Shown piece after piece: positions 1 through 5,679 of a stretch of 11,267 bases of DNA. The position numbers were made by a program, and so were the translations under genes. The notes under the pieces are model-generated. The model worked only from the letters and a program-made list of their open reading frames with translations, was not told the DNA's origin and did no database searches. The stretch is taken from NCBI RefSeq assembly GCF_958445495.1, contig NZ_CAUCSQ010000084.1, positions 1 to 11,267 on the forward strand, in the 5' to 3' direction. The stretch's first letter is position 1; the number at the start of each line of letters is the position of its first letter. The stretch comes from an uncultured Bacteroides sp. GTDB lineage: Bacteria; Bacteroidota; Bacteroidia; Bacteroidales; Bacteroidaceae.

Positions 1-1
1 G

Positions 2-1093
2 ATTCTGATTGCAGTGATTTCATTGGGAGCTATAGCGCTCGTGCTAGCCGCTATTTTATACCTGGCTTCCAAGAAATTTGCCGTGTATGAAGACCCGCGG
101 ATTGCCCAAGTGGGAGAAGTGTTGCCCCAGGCGAATTGCGGTGGATGTGGCTACCCCGGTTGTAGCGGATTTGCCGATGCTTGCGTCAAGGCCGGTTCGC
201 TGGACGGTAAGTTCTGCCCCGTGGGCGGACAGCCTGTCATGGCAAAAGTTGCTGATATCCTCGGACTTGCGGCCGGTGAAGCTGAACCGATGGTAGCAGT
301 GGTGAGATGTAACGGAACGTGTGCCAACCGTCCGCGTATCAACCGGTACGACGGTGCGAGGAGTTGTGCCATCGCCGCTTCGCTGTATGGCGGGGAAACG
401 GGGTGTAGCTACGGCTGTCTGGGGTGCGGCGACTGTGTGGCTGCCTGTCAGTTCGACGCTATCCGCATGAATCCTGAAACCGGGCTTCCGGAGGTGGACG
501 AGGCGAAATGTACTGCGTGCGGTGCTTGTGCGAAGGCTTGTCCGAGGGCAATCATCGAGATTCGCCCGCAAGGCAAGAAGTCGCGCCGCGTATATGTCTC
601 TTGTGTGAATAAGGATAAAGGGGCTGTGGCGCGTAAGGCTTGTACGGTGAGCTGTATCGGGTGTGGCAAGTGTGTGAAGACTTGTCCGTTCGAGGCGATT
701 ACGCTGGAGAGCAATCTGGCTTACATCGACCCGCACAAGTGTAAATCTTGCCGGAAATGTGTGGAAGTGTGTCCGCAGAATACCATTACCGAATTGAATT
801 TCCCTCCGCGGAAACCGAAAGAAGAGGCTCCTGCCGCTCCGAAACCTGCCGCTAAAGCCGAAACTCCGTCAGTAAAGTCTGGGACTTCTGCTGCCGGGAC
901 GGGCGCTTCTCCGGTGAAGTCTGGTTCTTCTGCCGCTAAAGCCGAAACTCCGTCGGTAAAGGCTGGGACTCCTGCTGCCAGGACGACAGGTGTTTCTGCG
1001 GTGACAGCCGAAACTCCTTCTACTCCTGCCGAAACGTCCTCGGCAAATGCGGAAACGGCTTCTGCAAAGGAAGCTCCGAAAGTAACAGAATAA
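2..1093 (+). CDS. rnfB: Ion-translocating oxidoreductase complex subunit B (RnfB), 5'-partial
   Basis: RnfB is the iron-sulfur subunit that exchanges electrons with ferredoxin in the Rnf complex; it is anchored at the cytoplasmic face of the inner membrane. The visible protein (363 residues) starts inside an N-terminal hydrophobic helix (about residues 1-22). Next comes the RnfB-type Fe-S domain with the CGGCGYPGC signature (nt 137-163) and a following Cys. Four CxxCxxCxxxC ferredoxin motifs then follow near nt 416-450, 509-543, 653-687 and 740-774. After the last cluster comes a tail of about 95 residues rich in Ala, Pro, Ser, Thr and Lys, built from repeats. The reading frame is open to the window edge and already hydrophobic before the GTG at 14, so that GTG is not the real start; the start lies upstream. 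The gene ends in two tandem TAA stops. First visible gene of the rnf operon, 24 nt before rnfC. Identification is secure; the tail is the unusual part. Confidence 0.96.
   Translation: MLIAVISLGAIALVLAAILYLASKKFAVYEDPRIAQVGEVLPQANCGGCGYPGCSGFADACVKAGSLDGKFCPVGGQPVMAKVADILGLAAGEAEPMVAVVRCNGTCANRPRINRYDGARSCAIAASLYGGETGCSYGCLGCGDCVAACQFDAIRMNPETGLPEVDEAKCTACGACAKACPRAIIEIRPQGKKSRRVYVSCVNKDKGAVARKACTVSCIGCGKCVKTCPFEAITLESNLAYIDPHKCKSCRKCVEVCPQNTITELNFPPRKPKEEAPAAPKPAAKAETPSVKSGTSAAGTGASPVKSGSSAAKAETPSVKAGTPAARTTGVSAVTAETPSTPAETSSANAETASAKEAPKVTE
848..1015 (+). repeat. 84-bp in-frame tandem repeat in the rnfB tail
   Basis: Two copies (848-931 and 932-1015) sit head to tail with a 28-codon period. 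The first 53 bases of each copy (848-900 and 932-984) differ at only 4 positions, by my own alignment; the remaining 31 bases are more diverged. Both copies encode a segment beginning AAKAETPSVK. The period is a multiple of three, so the frame is kept. This indicates a recent duplication inside a low-complexity linker, with no sign of function in itself. Confidence 0.85.
1007..1069 (+). repeat. Three 21-bp heptapeptide repeats in the rnfB tail
   Basis: Three consecutive seven-residue units, AETPSTP, AETSSAN and AETASAK, follow one another in frame, each starting with Ala-Glu-Thr. The same AET-x-S core also opens the two 84-bp units just upstream, giving five AET cores in the tail. The heptad copies overlap the last 9 bases of the 84-bp repeat. 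They are more diverged than the larger repeat and were probably produced by earlier slippage. Confidence 0.7.
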
Positions 1094-1117
1094 TAACAGA
1101 ATAAAATACAGAATTGT

Positions 1118-2455
1118 ATGTTAAAGACATTTTCAATTGGTGGAGTTCATCCACACGAAAATAAATTGTCGGCGCATCAACCTATCATTACGGCGGAAGT
1201 TCCTGCGAAAGCTGTTATTTTGCTGGGACAGCACATCGGCGCTCCTGCAAAACCGGTTGTGGCGAAGGGTGATGTGGTAAAGGTAGGGACCAGGATTGCC
1301 GAACCTGCCGGCTTTGTTTCGGCAGCCATTCATTCTTCCGTCAGCGGCAAGGTGGCGAAGATTGATACGGTGGTTGATGCCAGCGGGTATGCAAAACCGG
1401 CCATCTTTATCGATGTGGAAGGTGATGAGTGGGAAGAGAACATAGACCGCAGCCCGGCTTTGGTGAAGGAATGCAGCCTTTCGTCGGAAGAGATAGTCAA
1501 GAAGATAGCCGATGCGGGAATTGTAGGACTTGGCGGAGCCTGTTTCCCCACTCAGGTGAAATTGTGCCCTCCTCCTTCCTTCAAGGCGGAATGTGTCATT
1601 ATCAATGCGGTGGAGTGCGAACCCTATTTGACTGCCGACCATCAACTGATGCTGGAACATGCGGAAGAAATCATGGTAGGCGTGTCTATCCTGATGAAAG
1701 CCGTGAAAGTGAACAAGGCGTTTATCGGAATCGAGAACAACAAGCCCGACGCTATCCAGTTGATGACGAAAGTGGCTTCCGGATATGCAGGCATCGAGGT
1801 TGTGCCTTTGAAGGTGAAATATCCGCAGGGAGGCGAGAAACAGTTGATTGACGCTATCACTAAACGCCAGGTAGCGAGCGGCGCTTTGCCTATCTCTACC
1901 GGGGCGGTGGTGCAGAACGTAGGTACGGCGTTTGCGGTTTACGAGGCTGTCCAGAAGAATAAACCGCTGTTCGAGCGGGTGATTACGGTGACGGGAAAGT
2001 CATTGGCTAAGCCTTCCAATTTCCTGGCGCGTATCGGTACACCGATGAAGCAGTTGATTGACGCATGCGGCGGCCTGCCGGAAGATACGGGAAAGGTAAT
2101 CGGCGGCGGCCCGATGATGGGCAAGGCTTTGATGAATATCGAGGTTCCTACCGCGAAGGGCAGCTCCGGCATCCTGATTATGAACCGGAAAGAAGCCAAG
2201 CGGGGAGAAGCACAGACCTGTATCCGTTGTGCGAAGTGCGTGAGCGCCTGCCCGATGGGACTGGAGCCGTATCTGCTCGGAGCCTTGTCCGAAAACGGAG
2301 ATTTTGAAAGAATGGAAAAAGAAAGAATCATGGATTGTATCGAGTGCGGTTCCTGCCAGTTCACCTGTCCCGCCAACCGCCCGCTACTCGACTATTGCCG
2401 TCTGGGAAAAGGCAAGGTGGGAGCTATGATTCGTGCACGTCAAGCTAAAAAATAA
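1118..2455 (+). CDS. rnfC: Ion-translocating oxidoreductase complex subunit C (RnfC)
   Basis: RnfC is the peripheral cytoplasmic subunit of Rnf that binds FMN and NAD(H) and passes electrons through two [4Fe-4S] clusters. The 445-residue protein opens with the family signature GGVHPHENK (residues 8-16) and a biotinyl-lipoyl-like N-terminal part. The Gly-rich nucleotide/FMN-binding stretch GIVGLGGACFPTQVK (134-148) and NAVECEPYLTADHQ (163-176) follow, both matching the NuoF-like fold. Two ferredoxin motifs close the protein: C368/C371/C374/C378 and C407/C410/C413/C417. It lacks the long Ala-rich C-terminal extension of enterobacterial RsxC and is therefore the compact form. ATG at 1118 is the first in-frame start after rnfB and gives the conserved N-terminus. 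It lies 24 nt after rnfB and 5 nt before rnfD, consistent with one transcript. Confidence 0.97.
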   Translation: MLKTFSIGGVHPHENKLSAHQPIITAEVPAKAVILLGQHIGAPAKPVVAKGDVVKVGTRIAEPAGFVSAAIHSSVSGKVAKIDTVVDASGYAKPAIFIDVEGDEWEENIDRSPALVKECSLSSEEIVKKIADAGIVGLGGACFPTQVKLCPPPSFKAECVIINAVECEPYLTADHQLMLEHAEEIMVGVSILMKAVKVNKAFIGIENNKPDAIQLMTKVASGYAGIEVVPLKVKYPQGGEKQLIDAITKRQVASGALPISTGAVVQNVGTAFAVYEAVQKNKPLFERVITVTGKSLAKPSNFLARIGTPMKQLIDACGGLPEDTGKVIGGGPMMGKALMNIEVPTAKGSSGILIMNRKEAKRGEAQTCIRCAKCVSACPMGLEPYLLGALSENGDFERMEKERIMDCIECGSCQFTCPANRPLLDYCRLGKGKVGAMIRARQAKK

Positions 2456-2460
2456 CAAAT

Positions 2461-3453
2461 ATGGAAAATAAACTAATCGTATCACTATCGCCCCACGTTC
2501 ACGGCGAAGACAGCGTACGGAAAAACATGTACGGTGTGCTGATTGCACTGGTTCCGGCTTTTCTGGTGTCCCTCTATTTCTTCGGGCTGGGCGCCTTGAT
2601 TGTCACGGCTACTTCCGTCGCCGCCTGTTTGTTCTTCGAATGGGCTATCGGAAAATATTTATTGAAAACAACGACCACGACTATTTGCGACGGTTCTGCC
2701 ATCATTACGGGCGTGCTGCTAGCGTTCAACCTGCCGTCTAACCTGCCTGTCTGGATTATCATCCTGGGCGCGCTGTTCGCTATCGGCGTGGGGAAAATGT
2801 CTTTCGGCGGATTGGGATGCAATCCTTTCAACCCGGCATTGGCGGGGCGCGTGTTCCTGCTGCTTTCTTTTCCCGTGCAGATGACATCCTGGCCAGTGGT
2901 CGGCCAACTGACCGCTTATACGGACGCTACTACGGGGGCTACTCCGCTGGCTTTGATGAAACAGGCGATACACGGTGACCTTGCCGCTTTAGACCAGATA
3001 CCGGATGCACTGACTCTGCTAATCGGGCAGAACGGCGGATGTCTCGGCGAGGTGAGCGCGCTGGCTCTGTTGATAGGGCTTGCCTATATGCTTTGGAAGA
3101 AAATCATCACTTGGCACATTCCCGTGTCCATTCTGGTTACGGTGTTTGTTTTCGCAGGTATCATGCACCTTGCCGAGCCGGAAAAATATGTGTCTCCGGT
3201 GATTCAATTGCTTTCCGGAGGTCTGATGCTGGGAGCCGTTTTCATGGCGACCGACTACGTGACGTCTCCGATGAGCAAGAAAGGCATGTTGATTTACGGA
3301 GTCTGTATCGGCTTGCTGACGGTGGTAATCCGTCTGTTCGGCGCCTATCCGGAAGGCATGTCGTTTGCCATCCTGATAATGAATGCGTTCACTCCGCTGA
3401 TTAACACCTATTGTAAACCTAAACGCTTTGGGGAGGTAGCGAAGAAGAAATGA
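2461..3453 (+). CDS. rnfD: Ion-translocating oxidoreductase complex subunit D (RnfD)
   Basis: RnfD is an integral inner-membrane subunit carrying a covalently bound FMN and is thought to form part of the ion path. The 330-residue protein is very hydrophobic with multiple predicted membrane helices. It has the NqrB/RnfD family motifs DGSAIITGVLLAFN (residues 77-90) and NPFNPALAGRVFLL (121-134). The flavinylation motif DATTGAT spans residues 155-161, so Thr161 is the expected FMN attachment site by family knowledge (FMN phosphoester bond made by ApbE). Length is normal for the family. The start is 5 nt after the rnfC stop. The TGA stop overlaps the rnfG start as ATGA, a sign of translational coupling. 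A cytoplasmic basic tail (KPKRFGEVAKKK) ends the protein. Confidence 0.97.
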   Translation: MENKLIVSLSPHVHGEDSVRKNMYGVLIALVPAFLVSLYFFGLGALIVTATSVAACLFFEWAIGKYLLKTTTTTICDGSAIITGVLLAFNLPSNLPVWIIILGALFAIGVGKMSFGGLGCNPFNPALAGRVFLLLSFPVQMTSWPVVGQLTAYTDATTGATPLALMKQAIHGDLAALDQIPDALTLLIGQNGGCLGEVSALALLIGLAYMLWKKIITWHIPVSILVTVFVFAGIMHLAEPEKYVSPVIQLLSGGLMLGAVFMATDYVTSPMSKKGMLIYGVCIGLLTVVIRLFGAYPEGMSFAILIMNAFTPLINTYCKPKRFGEVAKKK

Positions 3454-4196
3454 AAAAGTTACAATCATCTTTGAAAAATATGCTGCTGGTGCTTACGGGG
3501 GTGACTGCCGTTTCCGTAGCCTTGCTTGCTTATGTGAATGAACTCACAAAAGGGCCTATCGCGGAGGCGAACATGAAAACGCTGAACGAGGCGTTGAAAA
3601 AGGTCCTTCCTGAATTTACGAATAATCCGGTAGCGGAAAGCGATACCGTTTTCAGCGAGAAAGAGGGTAAGAAGAACGTGGACTTCATCATTTATCCTGC
3701 CAAAAACGGCGAGAAGCTTGTCGGTACGGCTGTCGAGGCAAAGTCGATGGGATTTGGCGGCGAGTTGAAGGTGTTGGTCGGATTCGATGCCGAAGGTAAG
3801 ATATATAACTACTCCCTGCTTGCCCATGCGGAGACGCCGGGACTGGGATCGAAAGCCGACAAATGGTTCGGAGCTTATGACCCTGCCCAGGGCGAAAAGG
3901 CGGTGTCTCACGAGCAGAGCACGAAATCCATTCTGGGAATGAATCCGGGAGAGGCTGCCCTGACTGTCAGCAAAGACGGCGGGCAGATAGATGCCATCAC
4001 TGCTTCCACGATTACTTCACGCGCTTTCCTGAATGCCGTGAATGCCGCTTACCAGGCTTATAAGTCGGAAGGGGGAGAGATGGACGCTGCCACGGGAGCC
4101 ACCCGGAAAACCGGCGATGCGGAAAAGGGAGAGACGAATGCTTCTACGGGAGCTACAATAAGAGTTGAACTTGCTGATTCTGTCAGTGCAAATTAG
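3450..4196 (+). CDS. rnfG: Ion-translocating oxidoreductase complex subunit G (RnfG)
   Basis: RnfG is anchored by one N-terminal helix (about residues 9-28) and exposes an FMN-binding domain on the periplasmic side, where a covalent FMN relays electrons between RnfD and the RnfA/E pair. The conserved substructure HAETPGLGSK (126-135) and the attachment motif DAITASTITS (181-190) are present, making Thr187 the expected FMN-linked residue. The motif reads T-A-S-T where the textbook consensus is S/T-G-A-T. The 248-residue protein continues about 45 residues past the FMN domain. This tail contains DAATGAT (212-218) and NASTGAT (230-236), two further flavinylation-like motifs. The start overlaps rnfD by 4 nt. 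Family assignment is secure; the meaning of the tail is open. Confidence 0.95.
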   Translation: MKKLQSSLKNMLLVLTGVTAVSVALLAYVNELTKGPIAEANMKTLNEALKKVLPEFTNNPVAESDTVFSEKEGKKNVDFIIYPAKNGEKLVGTAVEAKSMGFGGELKVLVGFDAEGKIYNYSLLAHAETPGLGSKADKWFGAYDPAQGEKAVSHEQSTKSILGMNPGEAALTVSKDGGQIDAITASTITSRAFLNAVNAAYQAYKSEGGEMDAATGATRKTGDAEKGETNASTGATIRVELADSVSAN

Positions 4197-4210
4197 GAAA
4201 GGAGACAGGT
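4197..4210 (+). promoter_or_regulatory. Shine-Dalgarno-like site before rnfE
   Basis: The 14-nt gap between the rnfG stop and the rnfE ATG contains AAAGGAGA (4198-4205), close to the classical anti-16S complement and spaced 5 nt from the start codon. Most other genes here have only AT-rich leaders, as usual in Bacteroidota, so this site stands out and supports ATG 4211 as the start. Confidence 0.6.
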
Positions 4211-4795
4211 ATGAATAACTTTAAAGTAATGATGAACGGGATTGTCAAGGAGAATCCCACGTTTGTGCTCCTGTTGGGTATGTGTCCTACGTTGGGTACT
4301 ACTTCATCGGCTGTCAACGGTATGGGCATGGGGCTGGCTACTATGTTTGTGCTGGTCTGTTCGAATGTGGTTATCTCATTGATTAAGAATTTGATACCGG
4401 ATATGGTGCGTATTCCGTCATTCATCGTGGTAATCGCTTCGTTTGTGACTTTGCTTCAGATGGTGATGCAGGCTTATGTACCGGGGCTGTATGCCACCTT
4501 GGGACTTTTCATCCCGCTGATTGTGGTGAACTGCATCGTGCTGGGGCGTGCGGAGGCTTTCGCGGCGAAAAACAATCCGCTTTCTTCCATGTTCGACGGT
4601 CTGGGCATGGGATTGGGCTTTACCATCGCCCTGACTCTGCTGGGGGGTGTCCGTGAGTTTCTGGGAACCGGCAAGGTGTTCAATTTGACTATCCTGCCCG
4701 AAGAGTACGGAATGCTGGTGTTTGTCCTGGCTCCGGGAGCTTTCATTGTCCTGGGCTATCTCATCGCATTAATTAACAGCTTCAAGAAGGCATGA
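4211..4795 (+). CDS. rnfE: Ion-translocating oxidoreductase complex subunit E (RnfE)
   Basis: RnfE is an integral inner-membrane subunit that pairs with RnfA in inverted topology. In the related Na+-NQR and Rnf structures the two hold an iron-sulfur centre within the membrane. The 194-residue protein has about six hydrophobic helices and the family hallmarks LLLGMCPTLGTTSSAVNGMG (residues 20-39) and VVNCIVLGRAEAFAAKN (105-121). The likely cluster ligands are Cys25 and Cys108. The FLGTGKVF segment (150-157) is also typical of the RnfE/RsxE branch, as opposed to NqrD of Na+-NQR, and the neighbours rnfB and rnfC confirm Rnf. It lies 14 nt after rnfG and 46 nt before rnfA. Confidence 0.95.
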   Translation: MNNFKVMMNGIVKENPTFVLLLGMCPTLGTTSSAVNGMGMGLATMFVLVCSNVVISLIKNLIPDMVRIPSFIVVIASFVTLLQMVMQAYVPGLYATLGLFIPLIVVNCIVLGRAEAFAAKNNPLSSMFDGLGMGLGFTIALTLLGGVREFLGTGKVFNLTILPEEYGMLVFVLAPGAFIVLGYLIALINSFKKA

Positions 4796-4841
4796 CGGGC
4801 CTTGTGGTTCTTCAAGCCTTAAAATTCAAAATGATAAGAGT

Positions 4842-5414
4842 ATGGAATATATACTGATATTTATTTCGGCAATCTTTGTAAACAACATCGTATTGTCGCA
4901 GTTCTTGGGTATCTGCCCGTTTCTGGGTGTGTCTAAGAAGGTGGAGACGGCAATGGGTATGGCGGCGGCTGTGGCTTTTGTATTGACTATCGCCACCATC
5001 GTCACGTTCCTGATTCAGAAGTTTGTGCTGGACGCTTTCGGGCTGGGTTATTTGCAGACGATTACGTTCATCTTGGTAATCGCCGCGTTGGTACAGATGG
5101 TGGAAATCATTCTGAAAAAGGTTTCTCCCGCTTTGTATCAGGCGTTGGGCGTGTTCCTGCCGCTGATTACCACCAACTGCTGTATCTTGGGTGTGGCTAT
5201 TCTGGTGATTCAGAAAGACTATGATTTGCTGACCGGTGTGGTGTATGCGTTCTCAACGGCACTGGGTTTCGGGCTTGCGCTGGTTCTTTTTGCAGGCTTG
5301 CGTGAACAGATGAGTCTCGTGAAAGTCCCGAAGGGGATGCAGGGGACGCCGATTGCGCTGATTACCGCCGGATTGCTTGCCATGGCGTTTATGGGCTTCT
5401 CCGGAGTGGTGTAA
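4842..5414 (+). CDS. rnfA: Ion-translocating oxidoreductase complex subunit A (RnfA)
   Basis: RnfA is the second small integral membrane subunit and partner of RnfE. The 190-residue protein begins directly in the first membrane helix, carries about six helices, and shows the signatures NNIVLSQFLGICPFLGVSKK (residues 14-33) and PLITTNCCILGVAI (107-120). Cys25 and Cys113 match the conserved cluster ligands; the adjacent Cys114 makes the second motif NCC. Near the end, AGLREQMSLVKVPKGMQG (151-168) and a last hydrophobic helix are as expected for RsxA/RnfA. It is the last gene of the operon: an intrinsic terminator starts 32 nt after the stop. The 46-nt gap before it is the longest inside the operon. 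Confidence 0.96.
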   Translation: MEYILIFISAIFVNNIVLSQFLGICPFLGVSKKVETAMGMAAAVAFVLTIATIVTFLIQKFVLDAFGLGYLQTITFILVIAALVQMVEIILKKVSPALYQALGVFLPLITTNCCILGVAILVIQKDYDLLTGVVYAFSTALGFGLALVLFAGLREQMSLVKVPKGMQGTPIALITAGLLAMAFMGFSGVV

Positions 5415-5445
5415 AGGCTTCCTTACAGTTGATAATTAAATAACG

Positions 5446-5501
5446 GATTGGAAACCCCCTCCTGCATGTGTCGCATGCGGAAGGCGGTTTCCAATCTTTT
5501 T
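5446..5501 (+). terminator. Intrinsic terminator of the rnf operon
   Basis: A perfect 11-bp inverted repeat, GATTGGAAACC (5446-5456) with GGTTTCCAATC (5486-5496), is followed at once by five T residues (5497-5501). The loop contains a second nested stem, GCATG (5464-5468) with CATGC (5474-5478), plus C-rich and G-rich flanks that can pair partly, so the whole structure is a long hairpin. Its position 32 nt after rnfA and the T-tract on the + strand assign it to the rnf transcript. Confidence 0.85.
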
Positions 5502-5543
5502 AATGCCTGTTGTGGTCTGGTTTGCTTATTAATGCGAATCAGG

Positions 5544-5562
5544 GGTGGGTTTCTCTCCCACC
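5544..5562. other. Small GC-rich hairpin in the convergent intergenic region
   Basis: GGTGGG (5544-5549) and CCCACC (5557-5562) form a 6-bp stem with a 7-nt loop. Neither strand has a T-tract directly after it, so it is not a complete intrinsic terminator. It sits between the rnf terminator and the proposed susCD terminator, where it could protect a 3' end from exonucleases. It could also be chance. Confidence 0.35.
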
Positions 5563-5565
5563 ATG

Positions 5566-5651
5566 AAAAAAGAAAATCTGCCATTATCAAAACCCGTTTT
5601 CCCTGTTCACCGGTGCAAACATGGAATTCGAGATTCGACAATGGCAGATTT
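5566..5651 (-). terminator. Probable intrinsic terminator of the susC-susD transcript
   Basis: A perfect 12-bp inverted repeat, AAATCTGCCATT (5574-5585) with AATGGCAGATTT (5640-5651), encloses 54 nt. Read on the - strand, the second arm is followed by TCTTTTTT (5573-5566). The structure begins 29 nt after the susD-like stop codon. The loop is long for a classical terminator but contains its own palindrome CACCGGTG (5608-5615), which could fold it compactly. The T-tract on the - strand and the position favour a susCD terminator; the loop length keeps confidence moderate. Confidence 0.6.
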
Positions 5652-5679
5652 GCCTGTTCTTTTCAGAGCGACAGCGGAA

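Noticed and set aside
14..16. GTG at 14 as the start codon of rnfB
   Set aside because: The frame is open to the window edge and already codes for hydrophobic residues of the N-terminal membrane helix before it, so the true start is upstream of the window.
56..736. Long open frame (226 codons) on the - strand inside rnfB
   Set aside because: It is antisense to an unmistakable RnfB with five iron-sulfur motif groups. Its protein shows no recognisable domain and is the kind of frame that G+C-rich genes produce by chance.
4780..4815. Possible attenuator hairpin between rnfE and rnfA (AAGGC 4787-4791 with GCCTT 4799-4803)
   Set aside because: The stem is only 5 bp, overlaps the rnfE stop codon and has no T-tract, so it is too weak to call a feature.
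2461..5414. Na+-NQR (nqrBCDE) in place of Rnf
   Set aside because: The gene order B-C-D-G-E-A, the multi-ferredoxin RnfB, the RnfC with two 4Fe-4S motifs and the absence of NqrF identify Rnf. The two complexes are homologous, which explains the resemblance.
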